In this document: positions 9,654 to 18,510 of the stretch, in pieces
Layout of the letters: the number at the start of each line of letters is the position of its first letter
How positions within the stretch are numbered: position 1 is the first letter of the stretch
DNA from: Prevotella melaninogenica ATCC 25845
Lineage (GTDB): Bacteria; Bacteroidota; Bacteroidia; Bacteroidales; Bacteroidaceae
Assembly (NCBI RefSeq): GCF_000144405.1
Contig: NC_014371.1
Span: 310,001 to 374,000 of the forward strand
Length of the DNA stretch: 64,000 nucleotides
Direction of reading: 5' to 3'
Translations under genes and position numbers: made by a program
Notes under the pieces: model-generated
The model's input: only the letters and a program-made list of their open reading frames with translations
Told to the model about the DNA's origin: nothing
The model's database searches: none

Positions 9654-9719
9654 GTGCGGGTGCTCCGCACATGTGGTGCGGAGGCTTGACACTATGCGTG
9701 CGGAGGCTTAACACCACAC
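9654..9719. repeat. Family B 22-bp array, copy B1
   Basis: Three units of exactly 22 bp start at 9654, 9676 and 9698. Each opens with GTGCGG; the last two continue AGGCTT. At the junctions the sequence forms CAC-N5-GTG dyads, for example CACATGTGGTG at 9669-9679. It is much richer in G+C than the surrounding DNA. It lies between two minus-strand genes. Confidence 0.85.
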
Positions 9720-9874
9720 AAGTTTATTGTAAGGATAAAGGTAACTTATCGTCGAGAAGTATGCAAAAGTTATCTAATTGGCATAAGTCTCTTTGTGATT
9801 AGGAAGACGTAAGCGTTTGGTAAATAGTGTTTTATATAGTGTAGTTTCTTCTTTCTGTTTAATTAGGTCGTATT

Positions 9875-9911
9875 TAAAAAACGCACTTAATCACAAACGT
9901 AACTAAGTGCG
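9875..9911 (-). terminator. Intrinsic terminator of the lipoprotein gene
   Basis: The inverted repeat CGCACTTA (9882-9889) / TAAGTGCG (9904-9911) is followed, read on the minus strand, by six T residues (complement of 9875-9880). It lies about 50 bases past the stop codon of the gene at 9959-10750. Confidence 0.75.
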
Positions 9912-9958
9912 GATATGGATTTGTTTTTCTTTTGATTATCTGTCAGTGATAATCAATA

Positions 9959-10750
9959 TTACTTTAACTTCTTACTCATTCTTCCGTCAGGAGTTACTCT
10001 CAGTTCGATAACGTATGTTGTGTCGGCATCAGGGATTCCGATAATAACATAATAGTAGAGTGCTTTGGCATCAGCATACGTGAAATACATCTTACGTAGA
10101 ATGCTGCGAGAGAGGAAACTCTTAGGGATAAGCGACTGGAACTCCTGTTTACGGAAGTCATGTGCAAAGACAGGAGTACCATGATTGTACAATCGCAGTG
10201 ACGCAACATTATCAAGATAGATGTTGTCAACTTCTACTCCATTATCATTATAAGTCGATTTAACCACTTTGTCGGAGGTCGTTTGTACATGAACTTTACT
10301 TTGGAAATAACCTAAGTCTGTACGGATAACGGTATCTTGTGATTGCTCCAAGAAGGTGTTCATAGCGTAAACATGATAGTTAAAGGCTGAATAGAGCGTT
10401 TTATCATTACTCTTTATCAACTTTACTTCATCACCATTTTGGTTGGCAAATTTCAGTAGGTGAGCAGCCTGTTTCTCAATTTTATAGCCATGAATGTTTT
10501 GACCTTGCAGGTAGATTGTATCTTGATAAATCCAGAAGCGTACAGGCATACTTGCAGAGTCAGGGTAGAAGATGCTATCTCCCTTTACCAACATAGCAGG
10601 GTCACTGTTCTCTCCATTGGTCCATAAGCCCTGCAACATCTCTTTTGCTTGCTTGTCCTCATGTTGCTGTTGATAATCAGCTCCACGATTGTGGCAAGCT
10701 GTTAAAAGAACCAGTAACGTTAATATGCAGACAAATAACTTCTGTTTCAT
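9959..10750 (-). CDS. Hypothetical lipoprotein
   Basis: A 263-residue protein not assigned to a named family. The N terminus is a lipoprotein signal: Lys residues, a hydrophobic run, then LLTAC with Cys19 as the lipidated residue. The mature part is mostly beta-type sequence with repeated YxxxxDT-like stretches (DSIFYPD, WIYQDTIYLQG), compatible with a periplasmic beta-rich domain anchored in a membrane. It is apparently monocistronic, with its own terminator downstream and rfbC behind it on the same strand, 103 bases away. Confidence 0.8.
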   Translation of the reverse strand: MKQKLFVCILTLLVLLTACHNRGADYQQQHEDKQAKEMLQGLWTNGENSDPAMLVKGDSIFYPDSASMPVRFWIYQDTIYLQGQNIHGYKIEKQAAHLLKFANQNGDEVKLIKSNDKTLYSAFNYHVYAMNTFLEQSQDTVIRTDLGYFQSKVHVQTTSDKVVKSTYNDNGVEVDNIYLDNVASLRLYNHGTPVFAHDFRKQEFQSLIPKSFLSRSILRKMYFTYADAKALYYYVIIGIPDADTTYVIELRVTPDGRMSKKLK

Positions 10751-10853
10751 CTTTACTGATACATAGTAGAACGCTCCGATTGTACGTTCGTAAATAAATT
10801 TGTTATGTCGGACGCATTATCACTGCGCCCGATATTGTAAATGATTTTGGTGT

Positions 10854-11408
10854 TTATTCAAATACTTTTGCGTCCTTCAAAGACAGTCCCTTGTTAAGGT
10901 CTTTGTCTGAAAGTATGACATCCTTTGTATCGATAGGCCACTTAATACCTACAGTTTCATCATTCCAGCGGAGGCTCGCCTCTGTCTGTGGAGAGTAGAC
11001 ATTATCTACCTTATAAGTAAAGATAGCCTCATCAGAAAGAACGAGGAAGCCATGTGCAAAGCCACGTGGTACGAAGAACTGACGCTTGTTGTCCTCAGAC
11101 AGTTCAACCATAACATACTTTCCGAATGTAGGTGAGCTCTTGCGAAGGTCAACAGCTACATCAACTACCTTACCTTTGATGACACGTACTAACTTAGCCT
11201 GTGCGGTATCGCTCTCTTGGTAATGTAGTCCACGCAGAACACCATAGCTTGATTTAGACTCATTGTCCTGTATGAAATCAACATGATAACCAACGTTTTT
11301 GTCGAATTCAGCCTGTTTGAATGATTCAAAGAAATAACCTCTATCGTCATTGAACACCTTAGGTTCAATAATCCAAACGCCATCAATTTCTGTCTTAATA
11401 AACTCCAT
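10854..11408 (-). CDS. rfbC: dTDP-4-dehydrorhamnose 3,5-epimerase
   Basis: A 184-residue RmlC-type cupin. Family hallmarks are visible: FFESFKQAEFD near the N terminus, the GVLRGLHYQ segment with the catalytic His, the DVAVDLRKSSPTFGKY strand and PRGFAHGF. It epimerises dTDP-4-keto-6-deoxyglucose at C3 and C5 in dTDP-L-rhamnose synthesis. The other rml genes are not adjacent, so here it stands alone. A TATCTTTG -7 element on the minus strand lies at 11432-11439, upstream of the ATG. Confidence 0.95.
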   Translation of the reverse strand: MEFIKTEIDGVWIIEPKVFNDDRGYFFESFKQAEFDKNVGYHVDFIQDNESKSSYGVLRGLHYQESDTAQAKLVRVIKGKVVDVAVDLRKSSPTFGKYVMVELSEDNKRQFFVPRGFAHGFLVLSDEAIFTYKVDNVYSPQTEASLRWNDETVGIKWPIDTKDVILSDKDLNKGLSLKDAKVFE

Positions 11409-11510
11409 AGCTTTATTTTTAGTTCTTATTGCAAAGATAAGAAGTTTTATCGATTATCGGAAGGATTATTCCCTTTTTCATTATTCAAATAAGAATTTAA
11501 CGTTGGGGAC

Positions 11511-11541
11511 TTGCCACTTCCAAATAAAATACTTAATTTTG
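11511..11541 (+). promoter_or_regulatory. Promoter of the HU-SPOR gene
   Basis: A TTG (11511-11513) and TAATTTTG (11534-11541) are separated by 20 bases, matching the Bacteroidota -33/-7 consensus. A transcript starting about 4 bases after the box would begin about 2 bases before the GTG at 11547, so the mRNA would be essentially leaderless. Confidence 0.75.
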
Positions 11542-11546
11542 CAAGC

Positions 11547-12542
11547 GTGATAAAACTCGACCGACATATAGAGATACTTCTGTTGGAGAATGACTGTGTC
11601 ATTGTCCCAGGCTTAGGTGGCTTTGTTGCCCATCATGTTTCAGCAAGATATGATGAGCAGGATGGCTTGTTCCTGCCACCTTATCGTACACTCGGCTTTA
11701 ATGCACAGCTGCGAATGAACGACTCTTTGTTGGTACAATCTTATGTTGATGCCTATGAATTAAGCTATCCTGAGGCTTTAGCACAGATAGAAAAAGAGGT
11801 TGATGAGATTTATCAAGCATTAGATGAGGAAGGATTATTTGAACTGAATGACCTTGGAAGTCTATCAAGAAATAGTGAAGGTAATTTAGAGTTTGAACCT
11901 TTTGAAAGTGGTATTCTTACGCCATTGTATTATGGTTTGAGTAGCTTTAACTTCACTAAGTTTGTTGCTGAGAAGCAGTCTGCAGCTACAACGATTGAAG
12001 TTAAGACACAAAAGCAGGGTGTTGTCTTTGTTGATGACTCAGATACTGCGGATAAACGTCTTAGTATCAGTATGCGTGCAGTGCGCAATGTAGCTGCTGC
12101 AGCAGTCTTCCTTACTGCGGTTTTCCTTGTAGCTTTTCCTGGTTCTAACCGTCAAGGTGCAAATGATAAACAGCAAATAAAGAGCGGAGTTCTTTATAAT
12201 ATCTTCGACTCTGACGATACGTCAAATGCTTCTCAGCAACTAAATACATTAACGCCTACCAATCAAGTGTCAGGTGTTAAGCTGCAGCAGACAACTCCTA
12301 CTATTACTTCTCATTATTGGGCAATTGTTATGGCAAGCCATGTAACAGAAAGTAATGCACGTGCTTTTGTACATAAATTGCAAAAGAGTGGACTTTCTGA
12401 TGCACGTGTCTATGAAGGAGCTGAAAGCATAAAGGTTCTTTATGGCTATTTCTCAAGTCAAAAGGAAGCTTATGAAAAGATGAAGTTTATCAATAAAACT
12501 ACAGATTTTAAGGAAGCTTGGGTGATAGAAATTGGAAAGTAA
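11547..12542 (+). CDS. CCDC81-type HU domain and SPOR domain membrane protein
   Basis: A 331-residue protein from a GTG start. The N-terminal ~130 residues (IEILLLENDCVIVPGLGG, then FLPPYRTLGFN) match the CCDC81-like HU domain seen in Bacteroidota. A single transmembrane helix follows at about 178-197 (AAAAVFLTAVFLVAFP), then a linker and a C-terminal SPOR-like domain of about 80 residues (YWAIVMASHVTESNARAFVHKL onward). SPOR domains bind denuded septal peptidoglycan, so a cytoplasmic HU-like domain appears tethered to the division-site wall. The frame extends upstream to a TTG at 11511, but that TTG is the -33 element, so 11547 is the better start. Confidence 0.82.
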   Translation: MIKLDRHIEILLLENDCVIVPGLGGFVAHHVSARYDEQDGLFLPPYRTLGFNAQLRMNDSLLVQSYVDAYELSYPEALAQIEKEVDEIYQALDEEGLFELNDLGSLSRNSEGNLEFEPFESGILTPLYYGLSSFNFTKFVAEKQSAATTIEVKTQKQGVVFVDDSDTADKRLSISMRAVRNVAAAAVFLTAVFLVAFPGSNRQGANDKQQIKSGVLYNIFDSDDTSNASQQLNTLTPTNQVSGVKLQQTTPTITSHYWAIVMASHVTESNARAFVHKLQKSGLSDARVYEGAESIKVLYGYFSSQKEAYEKMKFINKTTDFKEAWVIEIGK

Positions 12543-12667
12543 GATTGGCTCACATACAATGAAAGGGTAGGGCAGATATATTTTTCTTTCACACAGAATC
12601 CAATACAATAAAGTTTAGAGAGAAGGCTTTTCATTGCTTATTTATGTTTAGCCTTGTATGTTTCTCC

Positions 12668-12710
12668 ATGAGAGCCTCTTTATCCTCTTCTGAGGTGAGG
12701 GGCATTTTTA
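12668..12710 (+). terminator. Possible intrinsic terminator
   Basis: An imperfect stem (GCCTC and CCTC pairing with GAGG and GAGGGGC, about 12674-12703) is followed by ATTTTTATT. It sits between the HU-SPOR gene and the FHA gene on the same strand. The pairing has bulges. Confidence 0.4.
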
Positions 12711-12731
12711 TTAAAATTACTTTTATTATAT

Positions 12732-13265
12732 ATGAAGCGTGTAAGATGTCCGAAGTGTGATAACTTCATAACTTTTGATGAGACAAAATATAAGTCGGGA
12801 CAACGTCTTGTTTTCCAGTGTCCTCAGTGTAGTAAGGAGTTTGGAATCCGTATAGGAGTTTCTAAACTTCGTAAAACGCAAAAAGAGGAAAACGATGCCC
12901 CTGCAGATGAAGAATCAGAGAACAAGTATGGCTCTCTTCATGTGATTGAGAATGTCTTTCATTTCCGCCAAGTAATTCCTCTACAGATGGGTGAAAATGT
13001 CATCGGACGTTATATGAAGGGAAATCCAATTAACTGTCCGATTGAGACAGTTGACCCAAGTGTTGACATGACGCACTGCTTTATTACTGTTAGTAAGAAT
13101 AAGCATGGTAAATTGCAATATGTGTTGCGTGATGGTCCTTCTTATACGGGTACGTTTGTTGACAATGTGATTCTTGGCGACCGTGAGCGTCGTGTTATTG
13201 ACGGTGGTACGCTCTTTACGATTGGTGCCACAAGTATTATTCTTCATACTCCAGATGAAGATTAA
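12732..13265 (+). CDS. Zinc-ribbon and FHA domain protein
   Basis: A 177-residue protein with an N-terminal zinc ribbon of two CPxC pairs (Cys6/Cys9 and Cys30/Cys33), as in MJ0042-type fingers. A linker rich in acidic residues follows, then a C-terminal FHA-like domain from about residue 80, with GRYMKG, DMTHCFI, GTFVDN and GTLFTIGATSI strands. FHA domains bind phosphothreonine peptides. The usual Ser-x-x-His appears as DMTHCF. No kinase lies nearby. No hydrophobic segment is visible, so it is probably cytosolic. The partner is unknown. Confidence 0.78.
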   Translation: MKRVRCPKCDNFITFDETKYKSGQRLVFQCPQCSKEFGIRIGVSKLRKTQKEENDAPADEESENKYGSLHVIENVFHFRQVIPLQMGENVIGRYMKGNPINCPIETVDPSVDMTHCFITVSKNKHGKLQYVLRDGPSYTGTFVDNVILGDRERRVIDGGTLFTIGATSIILHTPDED

Positions 13266-13385
13266 GTTGTGAAAATACTTTACAACGATTAGGGTAATTT
13301 ACTCTTAAAAGCCTAAGAAAGTTCGTCTTTTTATTGACTTTGTAACTATCAGTATATCAGTTTATTGTAAAGTTGTGTTGTTAAA

Positions 13386-13480
13386 GGTGCTTAATAAGGG
13401 TTCAAAAGGGCGTTAGTTAGACCCCAAAAGGGCATCTTTTAGAAGCCAATTGGTGCTTAATTCGAATGCAATTAAGCATC
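13386..13480. repeat. Family A 22-bp array, copy A1 (95 bp)
   Basis: Units of 22 bp start at 13386, 13408, 13430 and 13452, closed by the heptamer AAGCATC at 13474-13480. Unit starts read GGTGCTT, GGGCGTT, GGGCATC and GGTGCTT. The 15-bp parts begin with four A/T bases and end in CAAAA or CAATT. The element starts GGTGC and ends GCATC, so the ends are near inverted repeats. It lies between two convergent genes. Confidence 0.88.
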
Positions 13481-13542
13481 AATATAAATAGGGTTTGTGA
13501 ATTTTTATTACAAAACACTTAGTCGTTCAGTATTTACAAAAC

Positions 13543-13590
13543 AATAGAGCCAACTTTTACAGATGCGTAAAAGTTGGCTCTATTATTTTA
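13543..13590. terminator. Bidirectional terminator between FHA and DUF1573 genes
   Basis: A perfect 18-bp stem (13543-13560 with 13567-13584), loop AGATGC, is flanked by A/T-rich runs on both sides. It lies just past the end of the minus-strand DUF1573 gene. Confidence 0.85.
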
Positions 13591-13600
13591 ATTTGTTGTT

Positions 13601-13987
13601 TTATTTACCAGTCATGACACCTTCTATATATAGTCGGGTCATTTCTACTTTTCCATTTGTTCGTACGGTAATACTCTTCTTGAAGTGTCCAGGGAACTTA
13701 CCAGTTCCGTTGTATGTCACGTCAATCGTACCTTTCTGACCTGGTGCAATCGGTCTCTTATCGTAGTTAGGAATAGTGCATCCACAACTTGCAACAATCT
13801 GATTAATTACCAATGGTGCCTTTCCAACATTTGTGAATGTGAATGTTGTTTTATGCACTGGGTTGTCGTCAGAGAAAGTTCCGAAGTCGTAAGTTACCTT
13901 ATCAAATTTAATTTCTGCCTGATTCTGTGCTACTGCAAATGTCAGTCCGAAAACTAACATCACTGTCATTAATAAGAACTTTTTCAT
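13601..13987 (-). CDS. DUF1573 exported protein
   Basis: A 128-residue protein with a clear Sec signal (MKKFLLMTVMLVFGLTFAVAQ, cleaved after about residue 20) and one DUF1573 domain, an immunoglobulin-like beta sandwich. Family features include DFGTFSDDNPVHKTTFTF, the CGCT segment and FPGHFKKSITV. It is predicted to be periplasmic or surface-associated; the role is not established. A TACTTTTG element on the minus strand (14025-14032) is its likely -7 box. Confidence 0.88.
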   Translation of the reverse strand: MKKFLLMTVMLVFGLTFAVAQNQAEIKFDKVTYDFGTFSDDNPVHKTTFTFTNVGKAPLVINQIVASCGCTIPNYDKRPIAPGQKGTIDVTYNGTGKFPGHFKKSITVRTNGKVEMTRLYIEGVMTGK

Positions 13988-14181
13988 GTCGTCTTTGTTT
14001 AATTGATATTTATTAAGTTCGATGCAAAAGTAATGAGAAAGTTTATAGTTTCATTAAAATTTCACAATAATTAAGGAGATATTGTTATTTTAACGCCTTT
14101 CATATAGCAGACTTAACAATAATTCCACAGAACTTTCTTTATATTTTTATAAGGTGTTTCCCATTTTTAATTTAAAGTTCG

Positions 14182-14189
14182 TATCTTTG
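14182..14189 (+). promoter_or_regulatory. -7 element upstream of aspS
   Basis: A TATCTTTG matches the Bacteroidota -7 consensus. No good TTG is present at the expected -33 distance. The predicted leader is about 85 bases and contains a small CAAAC/GTTTG hairpin, without recognisable riboswitch features. Confidence 0.55.
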
Positions 14190-14277
14190 CAGGAGATTAT
14201 CAAAACCAAACAATTACGTTTGATTTCCCTTTTGGGGATGATTGCAGAAGCGAAATATAATAAACATATAATAAGAT

Positions 14278-16035
14278 ATGTATAGAACAAATACTTGTGG
14301 AGAGCTGCGCCTTTCGGATGCAGGCAAGGAAGTGACCCTCGCTGGATGGGTACAGCGCGCACGTAAAATGGGAGGTATGACTTTTGTCGACCTTCGTGAC
14401 CGCTATGGTATTACCCAGTTAGTTTTCAATGAGGCCGATAATGCAGACCTTTGTGGCGAAGCTAACAAGTTAGGACGTGAATATTGCATTCAAGTTAAGG
14501 GTGTTGTTAATGAGCGTCAGAGTAAGAATAGCAAGATTCCTACAGGTGATATAGAGATTATTGCTAAGGAGTTGAAGGTGCTTAGTAGCTCAGAAACTCC
14601 TCCTTTCACAATTGAAGATAACACAGACGGTGGTGATGACCTCCGTATGAAATATCGTTATTTAGACCTTCGTCGTGAGGCAGTGCGCAAGAACATGGAA
14701 TTACGTCACCGTATGACGATTCTTATTCGTAACTTCCTCGATGCTGCACAATTTATGGAAGTTGAGACACCTATCCTCATTGGTTCAACACCAGAGGGTG
14801 CACGCGACTTCGTTGTACCATCACGTATGAATCCAGGTCAGTTCTATGCACTCCCACAGAGTCCACAGACATTGAAGCAGTTGTTGATGGTTGCGGGTTT
14901 TGATCGCTACTTCCAGATTGCTAAGTGTTTCCGTGATGAGGACTTACGCGCCGACCGTCAGCCAGAGTTTACACAGATAGACTGTGAGATGTCATTCGTT
15001 GATCAGGATGATGTTATCAATCTGTTTGAGGAGATGGCACGTCATCTTTTCCGTGAGATTCGCGGTGTAGAGCTTCCTAAGTTGGAGCAGATGAAGTGGC
15101 ATGATGCTATGAAGCGTTATGGTTCTGATAAGCCAGACTTGCGTTTCGGCATGGAGTTCGTAGAGTTGATGGACGACTTGAAGGGTACAGGTTCATTCTC
15201 CGTATTTGATGAGGCTGCTTACATTGGAGGTATTGTTGTTCCTGGTTGTGCTGACTATAGCCGCAAGCAACTTAACGAATTGACCGACTTTGTGAAGCGT
15301 CCACAGGTAGGTGCTCAGGGGCTTGTATTCATTAAGTACAATGCAGATGGTACTATTAAGAGTTCTATTGATAAGTTCTATACAGAGGAGCAGTTGCTAA
15401 AAGTTAAGGAAACAACAGGTGCTAAGGATGGCGACCTTGTGTTGATTCTTTCTGGTAACAATGTTAGAAAGACACAAGTTCAGCTTTGTTCTCTGCGTCT
15501 TGAGATGGGCGATCGCTTAGGACTTCGCGATAAGAACGTATTTAAGTGTCTTTGGATTGTTGACTTCCCTTTGTTCGAATGGAGTGATGAAGAGCAGCGT
15601 TTGATGGCTACTCACCATCCATTTACAATGCCTAATCCTGATGATATCAAGTTGTTGGATGAGCATCCAGAGCAGGTACGAGCAAAGGCATACGACTTTG
15701 TATGCAATGGTATCGAAGTTGGTGGTGGTTCACTTCGTATTCACGATACTCAGTTGCAGGAGAAGATGTTTGAGGTTCTCGGCTTCACACCAGAGAGTGC
15801 TAAGGCACAGTTTGGCTTCTTGATGAATGCTTTCAAGTATGGTGCACCACCTCATGCAGGTCTTGCTTTCGGTCTTGATCGATTTGTAAGTATCATGGCA
15901 GGTCTCGATTCAATTCGTGATTGTATCGCATTCCCTAAGAATAATAGTGGACGTGATGTCATGTTGGATGCTCCTTCGTTTATTGATCAGAAGCAGTTGG
16001 ACGAATTGGAAATCAAGTTAGATTTGAAGGCATAA
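14278..16035 (+). CDS. aspS: Aspartyl-tRNA synthetase
   Basis: A 585-residue bacterial-type class IIb synthetase. It has an N-terminal OB-fold anticodon-binding domain ([20 protein letters not shown]), motif 2 [19 protein letters not shown], an inserted GAD-type domain of the bacterial form, and motif 3 [13 protein letters not shown] near the C terminus. It charges tRNA-Asp in the cytosol. Length matches the bacterial family. The bacterial form can be discriminating or, in organisms without AsnRS, non-discriminating; that cannot be decided here. Confidence 0.97.
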   Translation: MYRTNTCGELRLSDAGKEVTLAGWVQRARKMGGMTFVDLRDRYGITQLVFNEADNADLCGEANKLGREYCIQVKGVVNERQSKNSKIPTGDIEIIAKELKVLSSSETPPFTIEDNTDGGDDLRMKYRYLDLRREAVRKNMELRHRMTILIRNFLDAAQFMEVETPILIGSTPEGARDFVVPSRMNPGQFYALPQSPQTLKQLLMVAGFDRYFQIAKCFRDEDLRADRQPEFTQIDCEMSFVDQDDVINLFEEMARHLFREIRGVELPKLEQMKWHDAMKRYGSDKPDLRFGMEFVELMDDLKGTGSFSVFDEAAYIGGIVVPGCADYSRKQLNELTDFVKRPQVGAQGLVFIKYNADGTIKSSIDKFYTEEQLLKVKETTGAKDGDLVLILSGNNVRKTQVQLCSLRLEMGDRLGLRDKNVFKCLWIVDFPLFEWSDEEQRLMATHHPFTMPNPDDIKLLDEHPEQVRAKAYDFVCNGIEVGGGSLRIHDTQLQEKMFEVLGFTPESAKAQFGFLMNAFKYGAPPHAGLAFGLDRFVSIMAGLDSIRDCIAFPKNNSGRDVMLDAPSFIDQKQLDELEIKLDLKA

Positions 16036-16119
16036 CACTCTTTTCGGTTGACTTAAGTCAATAAAATCTCGTTGAAGGTGTTAAAGCGTTCCTTATCTGT
16101 TACTTTTTGTCGTAAGTAT

Positions 16120-16150
16120 TTGACACATTGGAATATTTGATGTACTTTTG
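16120..16150 (+). promoter_or_regulatory. Promoter of the Lys-rich winged-helix gene
   Basis: A TTG (16120-16122) and TACTTTTG (16143-16150) have a 20-base spacer. The predicted untranslated leader is about 120 bases. Confidence 0.7.
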
Positions 16151-16276
16151 CAACAAATAAATAGCATTCACCAGAAGAAAGCTAACAACTCTTTTGTATG
16201 TTTGCATTATTTAAGTAGATTAATACATATAAATAATTATTCGATTGTTTGAACTATACTTTAATTGTGTAAAACT

Positions 16277-16558
16277 ATGACAGAAAAGAAAGAAGTTAAG
16301 TCTGCTCCTAAAGCAGTAAAGAAGGCTCCTGCTAAGAAAGCTCCTGCTAAGAAGTCAGTTGTAGCTATTAATGCAGAGAATGTCGGTTTTAAGGCTGGCG
16401 ATGTTTACAATGCTCTTGCTGCTGAAGCCAAGGCTTTGACAGTTGCTGAGATTGCTAAGGCTGCTAATATTAGCACCGAGGAGGTTTATCTTGGCATTGG
16501 TTGGCTCTTTAAGGAGGGCAAAGTTAAAGGTGAAAACGATAAAGTTGCTCTTGCATAA
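16277..16558 (+). CDS. Winged-helix protein with histone H1-like tail (DUF2582-like)
   Basis: A 93-residue protein. The first ~30 residues are Lys/Ala/Pro-rich with repeated KKAPAKK blocks like the tails of bacterial H1-like proteins. Residues ~35-93 form a small winged-helix domain (FKAGDVYNALAAEAKALTVA, then GIGWLFKEGKVKGEN) of the DUF2582 type. Non-specific DNA binding is a reasonable inference. The start is the ATG at 16277; an in-frame TTG at 16265 is less likely. The gene is 65 bases upstream of another small basic protein gene. Confidence 0.8.
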   Translation: MTEKKEVKSAPKAVKKAPAKKAPAKKSVVAINAENVGFKAGDVYNALAAEAKALTVAEIAKAANISTEEVYLGIGWLFKEGKVKGENDKVALA

Positions 16559-16623
16559 TTAGAGTAATTATTATAACACAGGAGGGGGAGTCTGTATGAT
16601 AAAGGTATAGGCTCCCTTTTTGT

Positions 16624-16953
16624 ATGCAATACGATAAGGAAATATTACGAGTTCTTGCTGAAGCAGGAAACGAGGGACTTTCAGTTCAGAAAGTCTCCCG
16701 TCATGTTTTTAATGCTTGTAATTCTCTTTTCAATTCACTAAATCAAGAAGACGTACACAAGTATGTACAGATGTATCTCTTGAAGAATAGCAAGTCTTGC
16801 AACTCTCTTATAGAAAAGAGTAGGAAAGGAGTTTATAGGCTAAATGAGAATAATCAGTTATCTCAACAACTGATTCTTCAGTTTCATGACGAGGTAGAAA
16901 CTCCTAAAGAAAAGCCTACTGAAGATAGAAGTCTGAATCTGTTTGATTTCTGA
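16624..16953 (+). CDS. Small winged-helix-like protein, unknown function
   Basis: A 109-residue protein without signal peptide or membrane segment and not assigned to a named family. The N-terminal 65 residues (ILRVLAEAGNEGLSVQKVSR, then HVFNACNSLF) read like a winged-helix or HTH module. A basic stretch (SLIEKSRKGVYRLNEN) and an acidic, Pro-rich tail ending LNLFDF follow. It lies close behind the H1-tailed winged-helix gene and may share its transcript. A DNA-associated role is only a suggestion. Confidence 0.7.
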   Translation: MQYDKEILRVLAEAGNEGLSVQKVSRHVFNACNSLFNSLNQEDVHKYVQMYLLKNSKSCNSLIEKSRKGVYRLNENNQLSQQLILQFHDEVETPKEKPTEDRSLNLFDF

Positions 16954-17021
16954 TTTTATAGCTTTATTACCGCAGTAATCCATGCTTAACATCACTAAAA
17001 AAGAAAAAGCGACATTAATAA

Positions 17022-17052
17022 TTGTCGTTATTCATTTTTATTTGTATATTTG
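17022..17052 (+). promoter_or_regulatory. Promoter of manC
   Basis: A TTG (17022-17024) and TATATTTG (17045-17052) have a 20-base spacer and lie 29 bases before the ATG. Confidence 0.75.
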
Positions 17053-17081
17053 CAATCATATTAATTTTTTGATAATAAGTT

Positions 17082-18149
17082 ATGGCGCAAACTGATAATC
17101 ATCTCGTCATTATGGCAGGTGGCGTAGGAGGTAGATTCTGGCCGATGAGTACTGCAGACCGTCCTAAGCAGTTTATTGATGTCTTAGGAGTAGGTAGATC
17201 ACTCATCCAGCTGACCTATGATCGCTTTGCAGGTGTTGTTCCCTCTGACAATGTGTGGGTTGTCACGAACCAAAAGTATGTCTCTTTAGTTCATGAACAG
17301 CTCCCAGAGATACCTTTGAATCATATTTTGAGCGAGCCTTGCCGTCGTAATACAGCACCTTGTATTGCATACGTGAGTTGGCGTATCAAGAAAGAGAACC
17401 CAAAGGCTAATATCGTGGTGTCACCAAGTGATCATATTGTGACCAATGAAACTGAGTTCAAACGTGTTATTTCTAACTGTTTGAAGTTTACTGCAGAAAC
17501 GGATGCTGTGGTTACTTTGGGTATGAAACCAACACGCCCAGAGACGGGTTATGGCTATATACAAGCTGACCTTTCAACAGCTTCAGCGCGTAATCGCGAG
17601 ATTTATCGTGTTGATCAGTTCCGTGAGAAACCAGATTTACCAACAGCAGAACAATATATCAAGCAGAATAACTTCTTCTGGAATGCAGGAATCTTCATCT
17701 GGAGTGCCTCTACTATTGTCAATGCTTTCCGTATTTATCAGCCAAGTATAGCAAGAATTTTTGAGCGTATCATGGATGTCTTAGATACAGCCGATGAACA
17801 ACGCGTGATTGATGAGGTTTATCCAGAGTGTGAGAATATCTCTGTCGATTATGCTATTATGGAAAAGGCTGAAGAGATATTTGTATGCCCTGCAGACTTT
17901 GGTTGGAGTGATTTAGGAACTTGGGGATCGTTGCTTGCCCAGACACAGCATGATATTTACGGTAATGCTGTTATTGGTAAAGATGTTCATCTGTTTGATA
18001 GTAAGAACTGTATTGTTCATACAACGGAGGAGCGTAAGGTTGTTATCCAAGGTCTTGACGGCTATATTGTAGCTGAACAGGATGGTAAATTGCTTATTTG
18101 TCGCCTTTCTGAAGAGCAGCGTCTGAAGCAGTTTACAGGAGAAGGATAG
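17082..18149 (+). CDS. manC: Mannose-1-phosphate guanylyltransferase
   Basis: A 355-residue nucleotidyltransferase of the ManC/GMP type. The N-terminal activator loop GGVGGRFWPMS, followed by DRPKQF, is typical. RPETGYGYIQ, FFWNAGIFIW and FGWSDLGTWGSL are further signatures. It makes GDP-mannose from mannose-1-phosphate and GTP, a precursor of surface polysaccharides and GDP-fucose. It lacks the C-terminal isomerase domain of the bifunctional enzymes. It is a single gene with its own promoter and terminator. Confidence 0.96.
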   Translation: MAQTDNHLVIMAGGVGGRFWPMSTADRPKQFIDVLGVGRSLIQLTYDRFAGVVPSDNVWVVTNQKYVSLVHEQLPEIPLNHILSEPCRRNTAPCIAYVSWRIKKENPKANIVVSPSDHIVTNETEFKRVISNCLKFTAETDAVVTLGMKPTRPETGYGYIQADLSTASARNREIYRVDQFREKPDLPTAEQYIKQNNFFWNAGIFIWSASTIVNAFRIYQPSIARIFERIMDVLDTADEQRVIDEVYPECENISVDYAIMEKAEEIFVCPADFGWSDLGTWGSLLAQTQHDIYGNAVIGKDVHLFDSKNCIVHTTEERKVVIQGLDGYIVAEQDGKLLICRLSEEQRLKQFTGEG

Positions 18150-18182
18150 GCTTATTCAATTTGAATTCGTAAATTAAAAGCT

Positions 18183-18226
18183 TGCGTAGGTACTTGTTTT
18201 ATAAATGAGACCTACGCATATCTCTT
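18183..18226 (+). terminator. manC terminator
   Basis: A nine-base stem TGCGTAGGT (18183-18191) / ACCTACGCA (18210-18218) is followed by a T-rich run. Confidence 0.75.
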
Positions 18227-18339
18227 TTATAACAAAAGGTCAATGTGAGATGTACTAATAGCTTGTTTAACGATTAAGAAGGCTGTTGTCTGATTGAGTT
18301 AACCAACTTTTCGTTCTCTTTCTGAGGTTCGTTTGTACT

Positions 18340-18427
18340 GTGTTAGGTCCCCGCACCATTGGTGTTCACCCTCCGCACGCCTCGTGCGAAGCCTTCGCAC
18401 AGTATGTGCAAAGGATAGTAAGGATGT
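18340..18427. repeat. Family B 22-bp array, copy B2
   Basis: Four units start at 18340, 18362, 18384 and 18406 with GTGTTAG, GTGTTCA, GTGCGAA and GTGCAAA. Junction dyads such as CACCATTGGTG and CACAGTATGTG recur. The unit interiors contain CCGCAC, partly the reverse complement of the GTGCGG seen in other copies, so orientation is mixed within this array. Confidence 0.8.
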
Positions 18428-18510
18428 TAATTGACCTTATCTTGTATAATAAGACTTTATTGATTAAGATACAAGGAAGTTATTGTTAGACGGCTTAAAA
18501 CCAAAAAATC

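Larger units (their letters stand above)
9350..9958. other. Intergenic region upstream of the Wadjet-like operon
   Basis: There is no supported gene in these 609 bases. They hold a possible weak promoter for the operon (9504-9511, minus), one copy of the family B 22-bp array (9654-9719) and the terminator of the minus-strand lipoprotein gene (about 9875-9911). Confidence 0.7.
13266..13600. other. Convergent intergenic region with a family A array
   Basis: There is no gene in these 335 bases. They contain family A copy A1 and a strong bidirectional hairpin terminator, described separately. Confidence 0.8.
18150..18510. other. Intergenic region after manC
   Basis: There is no gene in these 361 bases. 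They contain the manC terminator (18183-18226) and family B copy B2 (18340-18427). Confidence 0.75.

Noticed and set aside
14190..14277. T-box or other riboswitch in the aspS leader
   Set aside because: The leader is under 90 bases, with only a small hairpin and none of the T-box conserved sequence.
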